Below are positions 40,339 through 52,996 of a stretch of DNA of 64,000 nucleotides, piece after piece. This DNA comes from Lachnospiraceae bacterium (GTDB lineage: Bacteria; Bacillota; Clostridia; Lachnospirales; Lachnospiraceae): positions 62,001-126,000 of the forward strand of contig JAAUZJ010000017.1 in the NCBI GenBank assembly GCA_014804695.1. Reading direction: 5' to 3'. Made by a program: the position numbers and the translations under genes. Under the pieces are notes generated by a model that saw only the letters and a program-made list of their open reading frames with translations, did no database searches and was not told the origin of the DNA. Position 1 is the first letter of the stretch; each line of letters begins with the position of its first letter.

Positions 40339-43300
40339 TTATAAAGTTTCTGTTTTTTCCTTTGCCTTTTTCGGCACGTTTTTCTCTGTATCTCCCGCCT
40401 CTTTTCTTTCCGCATACAGTTCCGCCGACTTTCCTATCATCAGTTCCAAATTTTTCTTTAAAGATGGGCGCTCTGTCGCTTTTTTACTGTCCTGAACAGA
40501 ACTATTTACTTTTGCCATTTCAACATTCTCTTCTGCTTCAGATATCTCACTATCCCCTTCCAGTCCGGATATATTCGCATCCTCTTCCTCCGCATTATCG
40601 TCCACTATAATCGCGTCATTACTCTTTTTATCCATATTCAACAGTGAGTTTAATTCTGCCAGACGTTCCAGCTTCTCTGACAGTTCCGCTTCTTTTATAA
40701 ATGGCTTCTCTACTTCGATTTTGGCATTTTCCAACTGACGCTTTGTATTGTCAAGAAAAGTCTGCATATCATTAAGCTGCTTCGGCATTCCCTCTAAAGC
40801 ATTGTTGATTCGTATGATATTCCCCAGCGGATCTGCCCCGATTACTATCTTGTGCCTATCCATCCTTCTTATATCCATAACATACTTATCATTAAAAAAG
40901 TCAAAAGAAATTTCCAAGCTGAAACCAAGATATTCCCCTACTTTTCTGCCTTCTCTAAAAGCCTTGATACTACTGCACATATCTATAATCGCAGCACCCG
41001 CTTCTTTTTTATCCGTATAAACCTTATTTCCAACCGTCATGGCAAAAACATCCTTATCTATAGGTTTATTACTCCGATACATTTCAATATCAGACTGTAA
41101 ACGACTAATATTCTGTTCGGTAAACAATATACTTTGAGGATATTTCAGCGCTATATCATCCTCAAGCCGGTACTTCTGGCTCATAAAGTTCGCTTTCATG
41201 AGTTTTAACTTCGATACCTGAATATCAAGCTCCATCTTCTCCTTAATGTATGGATTTCCCGTCGCAAGCGCCTTGATTTCCGCATAAGTAAGCGCTGCCT
41301 CATCCACATCTTCACAGCTTCTTACAGGAGATTTACTCGTCATGATCTGACTGATGAATTTCTGCTTATTTTCCAAAACCTGCCACGAGTAACTGTCAAA
41401 GGTTCCTTCCGTTATGTAGCGGAAAATCTGCACCCTTTCATTTAAGTTGAACTGCCGTAAGATACGCCCCTCACGCTGCTCCATATCTGCCGGACGCCAG
41501 GGCACATCCAGATGATGCAGTGCAATAAGCCTGTCCTGTACATTCGTACCGGCTCCCATCTTCTGTGTAGAACCAAGCAGAAAACGGACTTTCCCGCTTC
41601 TTACATGGGCGAACAGCTTTGCCTTTTTGATATCCGTATTGGCATCATGGATAAATGCGATTTCTTCATCGGGAACGCCTTTTGCGACCAGTTTTTTCCT
41701 GATATCATCATAAATATTCTCAAAACTATCCAGAACGTCCGCCTCTTCGCTATTTCCGTCTATCGTGGCTTTTGTCTTTCCTTTTGGCGTAGACAAATCA
41801 CAGAAAATAAGCTGCGCCGACCTTTTCTCCTTCGTTTCTTCCCATATCCGGAATGCCCTGTCCACACACTCTGAACTCTTTGAAGTTTCATCATCCGGCA
41901 AAAGTGCATTTATCAGCCTCTGGTCTAGGGCAAGTTTACGCCCGTCATTGGTAATTTTGAGCATATTGTCCTCATTTGGCTCCACTCTGCCCTTCCGCAC
42001 TTCCTCCGCGCGATCCGCAAGCGACGCCACCATATCTTTCTGGAACTGGCTCGGTTTTAATGTTACATTCACATACTCTGCTTCCGGAACCGGAAGATTC
42101 AGCATATCCGCAGTCTGGATATCTGCCGTTTCCTTAAACAGTGCAATCAGTTCCGGCAAATTAAAGAACTTGGCAAACCGCGTCTTAACCCGATACCCCG
42201 TTCCTTCAGGCGCCAACTCTATTGCGGAAACCGCTTCTCCAAAGGCTGCCGCCCAGCTGTCAAAATGCTCCAGTCCAAGACGTTTCAAAGTTCCATACTG
42301 TAGATAACGCATATTTGTATAAAGTTCCGTCATGCTGTTTGCAATCGGCGTCCCTGTTGCAAATGTAATGCCCCGCCCACCTGTCAATTCATCAATATAC
42401 CGGCATTTAGCAAACATATCGGAAGACTTCTGGGCTTCAGTCTGCGCGATGCCCGCCACATTACGCATTTTCGTATATAAAAAAAGATTTTTGTAATAAT
42501 GGCTCTCATCCACAAAAAGCCTGTCCACGCCTAACTGCTCAAACGTGACAACATTATCTTTCCGGCTCCTGTCATTTAAGCGTTCAAGCCTTGCCTGTAA
42601 CGCCTTTTTAGACTTTTCCATCTGCTTAATACTGTAACGCTCACCCTTCTGCTCTTTCAGTTCCCTTATTGCTATTTCTAATTCCTTTATCTGTTTTTCT
42701 ATGATTGCTGCCTGACGTACCCATGATAACGGTATTTTCTCAAACTGCGTATGCCCGATGATAACTGCGTCATAATCGCCTGTGGAGATGCGCGAACAAA
42801 ATTTTTTACGGTTAGCGGGTTCAAAATCCTTTTTCCTTGCCGCAAGGATTTTCGCCCCCGGATAAAGACACAGAAACTCCCCCGCCCACTGCTCCGTCAA
42901 GTGATTTGGCACTACAAAAAGACTCTTCCGGCACAGCCCAAGCCTCTTGCTTTCCATTGCCGCCGCCGTCATTTCATAAGTCTTTCCCGCCCCCACGCAA
43001 TGGGCCAATAAGGTGTTATCGCCATACAGGATATGTGCCACAGCATTTTTCTGATGTGCCTGCAGTTCTATTTCCGGTGACATTCCGGGGAATTTTAAGT
43101 GAGAACCGTCATATTCCCTTGCTCTTGTGGCGTTAAACAACAGATTATACTTTTTTACAAGTTCCTGTCTGCGGTCAGCATCCTTAAATATCCACTCCCT
43201 GAACGCTTCCTTGATGGCTTCCTGTTTCTGGCTGGCTATCATCGTTTCTTTTTCGTTCAGGACACGCTTTTCCCTGCCTTCCTCTTCAATCACGTCATAT

Positions 43301-46300
43301 ACGCGGGTTTCCCGTAAATTCAGGGAATCTTCCAGAATCTTATAAGCGTTCGCCCTGCCTGTTCCATAGGTCACATTCACAAGGCTGTTCCCAGCATCGC
43401 TGCCCTTTCCCTTTACACGCCATTCGCCCGTTACTTTAGAATATAAAACACCGGTTATTCCTTTTTCAAAATAGGATTCCGGTGTTTCAAAAGTATCACG
43501 CATAAAATCTTCTATATAGCCTGTATCAATCCACGTTGCACCGATACGGATTTCTATTTCCGACGCATCCAGTTCCTTCGGCTGTACGTTCGTGAGCGCC
43601 TGCACGTTTATTAAATATTCCGGATTGTTTTTGGCATATTCCTCTGCTGTCTCAAGTTTTTCCCTCACCCTTCCACTCAAGTATTCATCGGATGTTTCCC
43701 ACTCCTGCGTACTCGGATTTTTAAAGATCACACCGCGAAGTTCCTTTATTACATCTTCTTTCGTCTTTCCAACAAGTTCCGCCATATACTCCAGATCCAC
43801 ATATGCCTTTTCAGACAAGGCTACAGCAAGTGCCTCACTTGCCGTATCAACGCTCGTGACGACTTCCGCCTTTTTAATAGTACGCTTGCTGAACATATCC
43901 GCCTTGCCCGTAACATTGCCCTCATCATCCGTATTCTCTAAAGAACAGAGAAGATAATAACCGGAATCCTGCCCAAACGCCTGTTTATTCGCTGTGGAAT
44001 TGATATAGCCATATTTATCCGTAAACCTGTCATATAAACCATTCAATTCTTTCTGTTTTAACTTAATATCAGCTTCAGAATAGTCCCCAAGCTGCATCTC
44101 GATAAGTTCCTGTGTGCATACATGGATATCTGCCATCCCCATAATACGCTGCTTTGCCATACCGGATATATCCACACGCCTCATCATGGAGTTTTCCCGG
44201 TAATAAATATCCCCATCTACGACTGCAAAGCTGAAATTCCTGACATTCGGATCTGCTGGTATGAAAGCCTTCTTTTCACCGCCATTTGCCTCTGCCGATG
44301 CCGCAGCCCCCACTTCATCGTCAATCTCATCCCATTCTCTAAACTCCGGCTTCTCGATATGCCCCTCAATACGCTTAACTGCTTCTTCAAGCTTTTCAGA
44401 AAAGCTCCCTTCCGTTGGCCTGCATACCAGCTGCGGGCCATAAGCCCCGCTTACTACTTCTTCCTTCCCCAATACCATTTCAGGATTGTTTCGGAAATAA
44501 TTATTCATGCGCAGCACATTATGGACTGACTCACCATTCTCTTTCTGATAGTCGCTCTCATGCACAACTGTTGTCTGCACCCACTCCGGCATATCAATAC
44601 TCAAATCCCTAAGAGTTTCCCTTTTCTGGAAAAATAGGATATCCGTCGTTATGTCCGTATCCGAAAAAGTCCCCTGCGGAAGCCTCACCGCGCCTAACAA
44701 ATCACATCTTTGCGCTAAATAACGCCTCGCCTTGTCATCCCTCTTATCCATTGTGCCGCCGCCAAGCGCATTTGACGTAACCATTGCAATAACGCCGCCC
44801 TGACGCACCTTATCAATACTCTTTGCAAGGAAATAATCATGTATCTGGAAATTATACCTGTCATACCTTTTATCAGCTACCTTATATCCCCCAAACGGCA
44901 CATTCCCGATAGCAACATCAAAAAAATCATCCGGATACTCCGTCTTTTCAAAACCTTGTATCCGGATATCCGCATTAGGATAAAGCAGCTTCGCAATCCG
45001 TCCGGTAATTCCGTCCAGTTCAACGCCATAAAGCCTACTTTCTTCCATTCCCTCCGGAAGCATCCCAAAGAATTTCCCGATTCCGACAGACGGCTCTAAC
45101 AGGTTCCCTTTTTCAAATCCCATATTTTCCAACGCCTGATAAATGCCCCTGATAACCACAGACGGCGTATAGTAGGCGCTTAACGTACTTTCCCTTGCCG
45201 AAGCATACTCTGCCGGGCTTAAAAGTTCTTTCAGTTCGTTATATTCTTCCGTCCAGTTCGCTTTCGTTTCATCAAAAGCATCCGAAAGACCGCCCCAACC
45301 CACATATCCTGATAAAATCTCCTGTTCTTCCGGGGTAGCATAGCGGTTTTCTTCCTCAACCTGCCGCAGGACTTTAATTGCATTGACATTCTGACGGAAG
45401 TTCTCTTTCGGGCTATTTTTTGAGGGTTCATACTCTGTAATACGGAAGTTGCTTGCTTTCCCTTTATCCGGCTCCGCACTAACAGGAAATGTTATCGGAC
45501 TGCTTTCTATTTCCTCTTCTGCCTCTTCCTGCTCTGTCATTTCTTCTGGCTCTACTGTTACAGATGTTTTCTCATATTCTGCCGTATTTTCCGGTTCTGC
45601 CAATTCTGCTGTTTTTTCCGCATTTTTAACCTTTTCTGTATCTTTATCTAATTCTTTTCCAATTTCTTTTTCTGTCCGTATCCGCCTATATTCTTTATAC
45701 TGCTCTTTCTCTCTGGCCAATAAATACCTGTTCTGATCAATCATCTCACGCAGACGCTTTTCCACGCACTTCCAGTTAAGCAGCACATTTACCGCTGCGC
45801 CTGAATCGTCATAGAATCCTTTGTCCAAAACAATTCCCTTATTATCACTCCTCTGATAGGAACGGTCATTTCCCGGTAAGGCATTAGGGATTCCGCTTAT
45901 TTCGTACTCGTTTTTCAAAAAGTCGATATTATCCTTATGGGAGTGCATTTCCATGAAAAATTCATAGATACGGAACTTACTATGCCTCTTATGTGCACCA
46001 CGGAATAAGGCATAATCGATTTCGTCCTGCGTAATAAAATCTTCATCTAGTATTTCCACTACATTCTTCAGCGGATATTTGATTTTTTCAGCGCCCAAAT
46101 CATCAAGTTCCCCTATAAGTTCTTCCAGACTTCTCACTTTCTTCCATTTTAATTTCCTGCTCCCATTGTCTAAATCTGACTTGATAGATTTCAGTGCCGC
46201 TCTTATCCTATAAAGTCCCTCTTTATCAGAAAGCATCTCCTGTGTACGCTCCTGCCAATTAGGAAAGTCAAAAGATTCTTCAGGCATTGCTTCCGGGAAC

Positions 46301-48189
46301 TCACCAATACCATCACGGAAGAAGAAATAAAGGTCAGTCGCCACACGCTCATATTCTTCCATACCCGCAAAAAATGCCTCATTTGCACTTATATAATCTC
46401 CATTCTCCACCATAGCGCGGATATTTTTCTCAATCTCTTCCCATCCATATACAGCAACGTGGTTCTCCAATGCCGACGTGCCATATCCGATGCGCATACC
46501 CCTTTCATCAAACCAGACAGCTACCGGATCTTTTCCAAAGTGAAACCCCTTTCCGGTAATGCCATATTCAGCTTTCAAAAACTGCACCATTTCTTTCGGC
46601 GATTTTCCGGCAGCGTATTTTGCATAGATGCGCTTTCTGCTGTTTTCCCTCCCGCTCCCGGTACGCAGTACTTCCTCTAGTTTATCCTGCTCAAAAGAAA
46701 AAGAGACAGGCAATTTATATCTCATGCCCGCCTCTTCTGAAGCTATCGTTCCTAATTGTTCCCCAACGCTTGGAAAAAGACTTAACTGCTCATAGACAAC
46801 CACCGAACTTTCTAAAGGCTGTATATCCTTTTTTTCATCGCTTACAGACTGTATACCAGTTCCGACAGCACTACTTCCTCCGCTGATGCCTTGATGCTGT
46901 TCATTTTCTGCACCCAGAGCATCGGGTTTTCCGCTTTCAGTTTCCCGTCCACGCCCTGCGCTTTCGCCATCTTCTCTACCATGCTCTCCATCCGCGCTTC
47001 CGCCTGTTCCTGTATTTCCAGCAGATGTGCTTTCAGCTTGCCGCCCAGGAGAAATGCTGTGTAAATCCCTCTGTGGTGTTCCTTCAGGAATGTTTCCCGA
47101 AGCATTCCGTACTTCGTTACTGTCCCCTGCGGCTGATCGTCCGCTTTCAGGTTCGGTATCAGATAATCGCCGTTCTTCTCGTAAGTTATGTTCATTGCCG
47201 CTTCCTCCTTTTTCCGAATGATTGATTTCCCCATAATTGTTTTCCGCATCATTACTTTCACGCTTTAAATCATTATAGTGCGTCTCATTATCATTTTCAA
47301 TACCTTTTTCCAAATTTTCATAAACGCTATTTCGTATATTGTCTTTATCCCTGTCCTGTACACGATACTGCTCCTTTTGCTGCATTTTTGGCTCTTTTTG
47401 CTGCATTTTTGGCTCTTTTTGTTTTGCTTTTTCCCTCTCATATTCCCGAATCGTCCTTCTAATTTCCACAAGCACATCTCTTGATAAATCCGTCGTGCTT
47501 TCCCCAAGTACGGTCAGCGTATCCTTCGTATTAAACTCATGGATAAACTCAAAACTAAAGTCATCCCCCCACACATCCATATCCGCGCCGCACCGCGACA
47601 GCAGCATATAAGCAATGCCGGAAGAGAGCGTATCACGGAACCGCACGCCTATGTTCTGCTCATCCAATTCTTCCAGATAACTTCCCTCTGTCAGATACAG
47701 CAGATCTGGAAGCAGTTCTTTGTAAGATTCTTCCGCTATCCTGTCCGCTATCTCTATCAGTCTGCGCTCAAAAGGCTCTCTTACATCTGTTTTCCCATAG
47801 ATTTCTTCCAGATGACCTAATACGCTTTCCTTATGTTCTTCCCTTAATACCCACAGATTTAAGTCTATGCCGCCGCGTCTTAACTTATATACGTCGGATG
47901 CGTCAAATACATACTTCAGTTTCCCGCCATGCTCATTTTCTTCGTCAATCAGGGCAATACCTTTTGATCCCCGGTACACCCATGAGTGCATTTTTCTATT
48001 CCACACTTCAATCGGCGCACATGCAGACGCATCCGGACGCTGCGCATAGATAAGAAGCTGCTCCTTGAACGGATATTTATATAGCCTTGCTGCAGTCGTA
48101 AGATACTGCTTCCATTCTTTTTCACTTTTTACTACAGCAGATGCCGTATCATCCGCCAATGTCGAAATATATTCATAGGTTGATGCCAT
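40339..48189 (-). CDS. Giant DNA methylase / SNF2-family helicase of the ICE
   Basis: About 2616 residues from the ATG at 48189 ([10 protein letters not shown]), AAAGGAGGATTTC upstream. The N-terminal 950 residues contain a Lys/Glu-rich linker with tandem QQKEPKM (nucleotides 47371-47420). A Rossmann methylase follows ([14 protein letters not shown], then IGNVPFGGY as the NPPF-like motif). Then comes an SNF2/DEAD helicase with Walker [22 protein letters not shown]-like ATGTPIANS and motif [11 protein letters not shown]. The C-terminal part is coiled coil. Such proteins are a hallmark of large Clostridia and Bacteroidetes ICEs and probably protect or remodel transferred DNA. The exact target is unknown. 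Confidence 0.93.
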   Translation of the reverse strand: MASTYEYISTLADDTASAVVKSEKEWKQYLTTAARLYKYPFKEQLLIYAQRPDASACAPIEVWNRKMHSWVYRGSKGIALIDEENEHGGKLKYVFDASDVYKLRRGGIDLNLWVLREEHKESVLGHLEEIYGKTDVREPFERRLIEIADRIAEESYKELLPDLLYLTEGSYLEELDEQNIGVRFRDTLSSGIAYMLLSRCGADMDVWGDDFSFEFIHEFNTKDTLTVLGESTTDLSRDVLVEIRRTIREYEREKAKQKEPKMQQKEPKMQQKEQYRVQDRDKDNIRNSVYENLEKGIENDNETHYNDLKRESNDAENNYGEINHSEKGGSGNEHNLREERRLSDTEPESGRSAAGDSNEVRNASGNIPEGTPQRDLHSISPGRQAESTSAGNTGTGGSADGEHGREDGESAGRGRETESGKPDALGAENEQHQGISGGSSAVGTGIQSVSDEKKDIQPLESSVVVYEQLSLFPSVGEQLGTIASEEAGMRYKLPVSFSFEQDKLEEVLRTGSGRENSRKRIYAKYAAGKSPKEMVQFLKAEYGITGKGFHFGKDPVAVWFDERGMRIGYGTSALENHVAVYGWEEIEKNIRAMVENGDYISANEAFFAGMEEYERVATDLYFFFRDGIGEFPEAMPEESFDFPNWQERTQEMLSDKEGLYRIRAALKSIKSDLDNGSRKLKWKKVRSLEELIGELDDLGAEKIKYPLKNVVEILDEDFITQDEIDYALFRGAHKRHSKFRIYEFFMEMHSHKDNIDFLKNEYEISGIPNALPGNDRSYQRSDNKGIVLDKGFYDDSGAAVNVLLNWKCVEKRLREMIDQNRYLLAREKEQYKEYRRIRTEKEIGKELDKDTEKVKNAEKTAELAEPENTAEYEKTSVTVEPEEMTEQEEAEEEIESSPITFPVSAEPDKGKASNFRITEYEPSKNSPKENFRQNVNAIKVLRQVEEENRYATPEEQEILSGYVGWGGLSDAFDETKANWTEEYNELKELLSPAEYASARESTLSAYYTPSVVIRGIYQALENMGFEKGNLLEPSVGIGKFFGMLPEGMEESRLYGVELDGITGRIAKLLYPNADIRIQGFEKTEYPDDFFDVAIGNVPFGGYKVADKRYDRYNFQIHDYFLAKSIDKVRQGGVIAMVTSNALGGGTMDKRDDKARRYLAQRCDLLGAVRLPQGTFSDTDITTDILFFQKRETLRDLSIDMPEWVQTTVVHESDYQKENGESVHNVLRMNNYFRNNPEMVLGKEEVVSGAYGPQLVCRPTEGSFSEKLEEAVKRIEGHIEKPEFREWDEIDDEVGAAASAEANGGEKKAFIPADPNVRNFSFAVVDGDIYYRENSMMRRVDISGMAKQRIMGMADIHVCTQELIEMQLGDYSEADIKLKQKELNGLYDRFTDKYGYINSTANKQAFGQDSGYYLLCSLENTDDEGNVTGKADMFSKRTIKKAEVVTSVDTASEALAVALSEKAYVDLEYMAELVGKTKEDVIKELRGVIFKNPSTQEWETSDEYLSGRVREKLETAEEYAKNNPEYLINVQALTNVQPKELDASEIEIRIGATWIDTGYIEDFMRDTFETPESYFEKGITGVLYSKVTGEWRVKGKGSDAGNSLVNVTYGTGRANAYKILEDSLNLRETRVYDVIEEEGREKRVLNEKETMIASQKQEAIKEAFREWIFKDADRRQELVKKYNLLFNATRAREYDGSHLKFPGMSPEIELQAHQKNAVAHILYGDNTLLAHCVGAGKTYEMTAAAMESKRLGLCRKSLFVVPNHLTEQWAGEFLCLYPGAKILAARKKDFEPANRKKFCSRISTGDYDAVIIGHTQFEKIPLSWVRQAAIIEKQIKELEIAIRELKEQKGERYSIKQMEKSKKALQARLERLNDRSRKDNVVTFEQLGVDRLFVDESHYYKNLFLYTKMRNVAGIAQTEAQKSSDMFAKCRYIDELTGGRGITFATGTPIANSMTELYTNMRYLQYGTLKRLGLEHFDSWAAAFGEAVSAIELAPEGTGYRVKTRFAKFFNLPELIALFKETADIQTADMLNLPVPEAEYVNVTLKPSQFQKDMVASLADRAEEVRKGRVEPNEDNMLKITNDGRKLALDQRLINALLPDDETSKSSECVDRAFRIWEETKEKRSAQLIFCDLSTPKGKTKATIDGNSEEADVLDSFENIYDDIRKKLVAKGVPDEEIAFIHDANTDIKKAKLFAHVRSGKVRFLLGSTQKMGAGTNVQDRLIALHHLDVPWRPADMEQREGRILRQFNLNERVQIFRYITEGTFDSYSWQVLENKQKFISQIMTSKSPVRSCEDVDEAALTYAEIKALATGNPYIKEKMELDIQVSKLKLMKANFMSQKYRLEDDIALKYPQSILFTEQNISRLQSDIEMYRSNKPIDKDVFAMTVGNKVYTDKKEAGAAIIDMCSSIKAFREGRKVGEYLGFSLEISFDFFNDKYVMDIRRMDRHKIVIGADPLGNIIRINNALEGMPKQLNDMQTFLDNTKRQLENAKIEVEKPFIKEAELSEKLERLAELNSLLNMDKKSNDAIIVDDNAEEEDANISGLEGDSEISEAEENVEMAKVNSSVQDSKKATERPSLKKNLELMIGKSAELYAERKEAGDTEKNVPKKAKEKTETL

Positions 48190-48253
48190 GAAATCCTCCT
48201 TTCCGGCACAAACAACGAGCAGCACGCTCCGCAGACTGCTCTTATGTTAAAAA

Positions 48254-48279
48254 AAGGCGCATCATCGCTGATACGCCTT
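48254..48279 (-). terminator. Terminator after the surface LRR gene
   Basis: On minus AAGGCGTATCA pairs with TGATGCGCCTT (one mismatch), followed by TTTTTT. It isolates the LRR gene from the large helicase gene. Confidence 0.75.
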
Positions 48280-48300
48280 CATGATATCCCTTTTGCCTGT

Positions 48301-51300
48301 TTAGACTGTTAAGTTTACTTCGTATATTCCTCTCTTTTTACTTGTTTCTACATTGCTGCAGTCGGATTCAAGAATCATAAAAACATCTACCCCGCTTCCA
48401 ACTTCCATACGGATATCAGCCGAGAATATCTTAGCCCCATCCTCATTATAAACATTCAGCCCATAATAATCCTTTTTCAGCCCCTCAAAACTAAAGAAAC
48501 CAGCCTCATCCGGTTCCGTTTCCATGATATCCTTTCCAGACAACGTAATCTGTATACCGCATGGAACACAACCCGATTCATCCAGTATCTTACCGCATAC
48601 CTTTACTTTTCTTTTAATCAGATACAGTAAAAGCAGCCATATTAAAAGGCATCCTGATACAACAATTCCAATAAACAAAAGGAACCAGCCCAAAACAGAT
48701 ATATCTCTGTCATCTTCAGCCACAACCTCTATGCTTGTTTCCTGTGAAGCTTCCACATTCTCCGTATCCTCCTGCAATGGTTCTTCCGTTACGATTTCTG
48801 CATATTCGTCTGTTTCGGAAACTATCACCTGCGGCACTTCCTCTATTCTTCCTTCCTGTATTTCTGCACTGTATGTCTGCTTTTCCATAATCTTAACCAG
48901 ACCGTCATCCGGATTTTCTACATTTTCCCCTTCCGTTTCAGGCTCCGGCTTTTCCCCGCAGTTATCAGGTTCAGGCTCCGTTCCGTCGCCACCGCCGTTT
49001 CCGCCGCCGTCATCGTCATTTCCACCACCACCGGATTCATCATCTTTTTTCTTTGTATCATCCACTTTTCCCGGCTTGGGCTTGCGCTTTGACGGAATTT
49101 CTTTCTGCTCATACAGCGCATGGATAACCATATCGCCTGTGATAACGCTGTAATCGCTATCCCACCCGATAAAGCTGTAAGTATACTTTGCATCCGCTTC
49201 CTTTTTCGGTTCGGCTGGTGTGACCGCTGATGCACCGTACTCTACTTCCTGCGTGTCAAATACGGTATCCTCATTCATAAATGTTACCGTATAAGTGCGG
49301 GTTTCCATTCCATAGGTCGGATAAAACGCTGCATCTGCTGTAATATTCGTAATATCGCCGTCCCAACCGGTAAATGGATAACAAAACTGCTCTGTCGGCT
49401 CTTTTTCCGGCGCTTTAGGAGTTTTCGCCGCATGACCATACTCTACCGTCTGTCTGCTTAAAATATTTCCGTCTGCATCATAGAAAATAACCTCATACTC
49501 ATGGAAAACCTGTTCAAACTGTGCCCGGATCGTCATATCCTTTGCAATGTTTGTATAATCACAGTCCCATCCGGCAAACTTCCACGTTCCCCACTCTTCC
49601 TCTGCTCTTTCCGGATCTTCCGGTGCTGTTGCAGCTTTGCCGTATTCTACTGTCTGTGTATCTAATACAGTATCGCCGTTCATGAACGTAACAGTATAAG
49701 AACGCAGCTTTGCATCATAAACAGGATAAAAGCCTGTATTTCCTATAATGTTTTCCGTATCCCCGTTCCATTTGGTAAAAGTATAGCTGTACTGTGCTGT
49801 CGCTTTCTTTTCAGGTGCATCCGGAATAACTGCGCTTTCCCCATGCGTTACATTCTGCCTGCTTAAAACATTTCCCTCCGCATCATAGAAAACGACTTCA
49901 TATTCATTGAATACCTTTTCAAACTGTGCCTGCACGACCTCATCTTGTATGACATTCTTATAATTGCCGTCCCAACCGGTAAACTTCCACGTTCCCCACT
50001 CTTCCTCCGGACGTGTCGGATTTTGTGGCAGCTTGGCGTCGCTTCCATACTCTATTTTCTGCTTGCTGATTATCGTCTCATTAACCTTAAAAGAAACATT
50101 GAAACTTTTTATTTTATACTGTGCCGATACCGTCATATCCGCTACGACATTCGTATAATCCTTATCCCACCCGATAAAGTCATATCCTGTCTTCTCCGCT
50201 ACATCCTCCGGAGCCTCTGCCGCTTTGCCATACGCTACACTCTGCGTACTTAATATTTCTTCGCCATTTACAAAAGTAACCGTATAAGAACGTGTTACCG
50301 CTTCATAAACAGGATAAAAATCTGTATTTCCTGTAACATTCTCCGTATCGCCACTCCACCCGGTAAAGGTATAAGTATACTGCGCCGTCGCTTTCTTTTC
50401 CGGCGCCGCCGGAACTTCCGCACTTTCCCCATGCATTACGCTTTCTCTGATTATCATCCTTCCCTCTGCATCATAGAAAACGACTTCGTATTTATTAAGA
50501 ACTTTTTCAAACTGCGCCTGAATGATTTCATCCTGAATGATATTCCTATAATTTCCTTCCCAACCGGTAAACTTCCACTTTCCCCACTCTTCCTCAGGAC
50601 GTGTAGGATTTTCAGGTACTTCCGCATCGCACTCATACTCTATTTCCTGTTCACTGATAATATCCTCACCATTCTTAAAAACAACGGAAAAAGTCTTAAC
50701 CTTATACTGCGCTGTGACAGTGATATTTGATGTGACGTTTGTAAAGTCTTTATCCCATCCGGTAAACTCATAGCCTGTAATTTCCGGAGCCTCTGGCTCA
50801 ACAGCATCCTCACCGCTATGAAGATACTGACAGGATATGTACATCCCGTCTGGCTGCTGAAACAATACAGTATAAGCATCCTCATATTCCTCTTTTACTG
50901 TTTCATAGCCACACACAGCGCAGGTATCCGTTATGACTGTTACAAAACAATCCTTCCACTCATTATAATACTCCTCACCATATGTAGTCTCGATATCTTC
51001 ACACATAAGGGTAATATTCTCCGCTTCGGTGTTTGCCGTAAAATATTTATAGCTGGAAGCTCCCCTATGAATCTCCACACTGGCACAGACAGGCAAATAT
51101 TTCTCATTATAGGATAACACATTGCCCGTCTTTATTGCATAAACAATTACCTTATCAAACGTGCCGCCTCCGAAAGCCCATGTGCCCATATATGAAACAT
51201 TTTTTCCGATTATCAGCGTTCCGATGGACATTTTTCCTTCCGGCTGACTACTAATACTGCGTGAGAATACTTCTGTGCCTATATATGTGACACTATCCGG

Positions 51301-52941
51301 TATCACCAGTTCGTCCTGCTCAAGTTCTACACAGTAAAACATATAATCAGGCAGAACCCCTACACTATTCCCGAAACGCAGTTCCCCAATCTGTGTTGTA
51401 TAGAACGGATTCCGGATAGACGATGATCCTTTCAACTCCGGTACTTCCACCTTTACGGCATTATAATTCAAAATCCCTATATTAATACCTAAAAAAGCCC
51501 TAAGCCCGATAGAAGCCACATTTTCCCCGATTGTCAGTTCCCCAATATTAATAAAGTCACTATAAAAAGCACACTCCCCGATGGTTATAAGACTGTCCGG
51601 AAGTTCCAGACTGTCATCAGAATAATGAGCATATACCAAAAAGTTGTTTGGAATTGTCTCTACCTTTTCCCCAAAAGTTATGCTTGAAATAGTACCAAAA
51701 TAAAATGGGCCGACTAATGTAGCCTCATGTCTAAGCGTGGCATTTACAGCATTATAATGCAAATTTGTAATTGAATCCCAGCCAAAAGCACGTACCCCGA
51801 TCTCTTTAACATCTTCCCCGATAACCAGATCCGTAACATTTGTACCTCCATAAAACGCATCATCCCCGATAGACTCAACATTTAATACCAACTCGTCATT
51901 ATTTATTTTTGTGCTTTTAAAAAGTGCATCAGGAATAACCTTTACATTTTCCCCAATATTCAGGTTATCAATAACAGACGCTAAAATGCAGCCCTCCTCC
52001 CCTCTAACCGGATTTGAAGTGGCAGCCACCGCATTATAATACAATTCACCTATATTTGCATGCTCAAAAACACAATTTCCCATATAAGTAATTGTTTCCG
52101 GTATGGTAATTGATGGAAAGTTTGTAGAAACTGACGTTTTAAACGTGATTCTTGTTACGGTATATCCGTCAATATCCGCAGGAACATTTATGACCTTCCC
52201 TTGCTTATCTGCAATTTTATAAGACTCCAACTCATAAATATCAGCCGTCCCATCCTCATAACCGTAATAATGATATACAACACCATTCTCATCCGTATAA
52301 GTATCGTCCGTAACATACTCCTCACCGCTGCCCTCTTCATCCCCTGTTTCCTCTGAAAGCAGCATAAGAGCATCTTCGGAATCTTCTTCTATTTCCTCAT
52401 CCTCTGTTTCTTCCGTTTCCATTTCATCCGGCTGCTCTGCCTCTTCCGATTCTTCCCCGTCTTGTTCTGCATCTTCTCCTTCCCCGCTTTCTGAGTCTTC
52501 TTCGTCCGAATCTTCTGGATTTTCCTCTTTGCCGTTTTCCGTTTCCCCTGTCTGGTCTTTCTCGTCCGGATTTTCAGATTCTTCCGTACTTCCGCTTTCT
52601 TTTTCCTGATCCCCACTCTGATCCGAAACATCCGTTTCCAATCCATCCGGCTCCTTTGCCTGCCCGTAATCATCCGCATCCGGTTCTTTCACATCTTCCG
52701 TCTGTCCGGCATCTTCTGTCTGTCCGCTATCTTCCGTTGCATTTTCTGTTTTCTCTATATCCGTCTGCTCCGAACCCAAATTTTCCGCCTGCTCCAAAAC
52801 CCCAATATCTTCTGTTTCTATACTGACCGTACTTTCACTGGCACTGACAGTAACCGGTGTATATGCTACCTCGCTGAACATACAAACTGCTACAAGCAGC
52901 GCCATAAGGCGCCGCATGCATTTTTCACTTTTCTTTCTCAT
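48301..52941 (-). CDS. Large surface LRR/InlB-repeat protein anchored by a C-terminal membrane helix
   Basis: 1546 residues. A signal peptide (MRRLMALLVAVCMFSEVAYT) is followed by a very acidic Glu/Asp/Ser/Gln stretch (about 35-200) and BspA-type leucine-rich repeats (LVIGEDVKEIGVRAFG and similar, about 215-640). About seven copies of the InlB B-repeat/Flg_new type follow (YTVTFVNGEEILSTQSV ... GYDFIGWDKDYTNV, 690-1280), then a Gly/Asp linker, a membrane helix (FLLFIGIVVSGCLLIWLLLL) and a C-terminal cytoplasmic beta domain (CGKILDESGCVPCGIQITLS). There is no LPXTG. Probably a mating-contact or host-surface adhesin of the ICE. Confidence 0.9.
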   Translation of the reverse strand: MRKKSEKCMRRLMALLVAVCMFSEVAYTPVTVSASESTVSIETEDIGVLEQAENLGSEQTDIEKTENATEDSGQTEDAGQTEDVKEPDADDYGQAKEPDGLETDVSDQSGDQEKESGSTEESENPDEKDQTGETENGKEENPEDSDEEDSESGEGEDAEQDGEESEEAEQPDEMETEETEDEEIEEDSEDALMLLSEETGDEEGSGEEYVTDDTYTDENGVVYHYYGYEDGTADIYELESYKIADKQGKVINVPADIDGYTVTRITFKTSVSTNFPSITIPETITYMGNCVFEHANIGELYYNAVAATSNPVRGEEGCILASVIDNLNIGENVKVIPDALFKSTKINNDELVLNVESIGDDAFYGGTNVTDLVIGEDVKEIGVRAFGWDSITNLHYNAVNATLRHEATLVGPFYFGTISSITFGEKVETIPNNFLVYAHYSDDSLELPDSLITIGECAFYSDFINIGELTIGENVASIGLRAFLGINIGILNYNAVKVEVPELKGSSSIRNPFYTTQIGELRFGNSVGVLPDYMFYCVELEQDELVIPDSVTYIGTEVFSRSISSQPEGKMSIGTLIIGKNVSYMGTWAFGGGTFDKVIVYAIKTGNVLSYNEKYLPVCASVEIHRGASSYKYFTANTEAENITLMCEDIETTYGEEYYNEWKDCFVTVITDTCAVCGYETVKEEYEDAYTVLFQQPDGMYISCQYLHSGEDAVEPEAPEITGYEFTGWDKDFTNVTSNITVTAQYKVKTFSVVFKNGEDIISEQEIEYECDAEVPENPTRPEEEWGKWKFTGWEGNYRNIIQDEIIQAQFEKVLNKYEVVFYDAEGRMIIRESVMHGESAEVPAAPEKKATAQYTYTFTGWSGDTENVTGNTDFYPVYEAVTRSYTVTFVNGEEILSTQSVAYGKAAEAPEDVAEKTGYDFIGWDKDYTNVVADMTVSAQYKIKSFNVSFKVNETIISKQKIEYGSDAKLPQNPTRPEEEWGTWKFTGWDGNYKNVIQDEVVQAQFEKVFNEYEVVFYDAEGNVLSRQNVTHGESAVIPDAPEKKATAQYSYTFTKWNGDTENIIGNTGFYPVYDAKLRSYTVTFMNGDTVLDTQTVEYGKAATAPEDPERAEEEWGTWKFAGWDCDYTNIAKDMTIRAQFEQVFHEYEVIFYDADGNILSRQTVEYGHAAKTPKAPEKEPTEQFCYPFTGWDGDITNITADAAFYPTYGMETRTYTVTFMNEDTVFDTQEVEYGASAVTPAEPKKEADAKYTYSFIGWDSDYSVITGDMVIHALYEQKEIPSKRKPKPGKVDDTKKKDDESGGGGNDDDGGGNGGGDGTEPEPDNCGEKPEPETEGENVENPDDGLVKIMEKQTYSAEIQEGRIEEVPQVIVSETDEYAEIVTEEPLQEDTENVEASQETSIEVVAEDDRDISVLGWFLLFIGIVVSGCLLIWLLLLYLIKRKVKVCGKILDESGCVPCGIQITLSGKDIMETEPDEAGFFSFEGLKKDYYGLNVYNEDGAKIFSADIRMEVGSGVDVFMILESDCSNVETSKKRGIYEVNLTV

Positions 52942-52996
52942 ATCTTTATCCCTCCATAAATTTTAATTTTTTATCTGGCTAAAACTTCCCGTTCGT

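Noticed and set aside
47371-47420. Tandem 21-bp repeat in the giant helicase gene
   Set aside because: In-frame duplication of QQKEPKM in a low-complexity linker; likely slippage without further meaning.
48524-49153. 209-codon plus-strand Ser/Pro-rich frame
   Set aside because: Shadow of the acidic C-terminal linker of the LRR protein gene.
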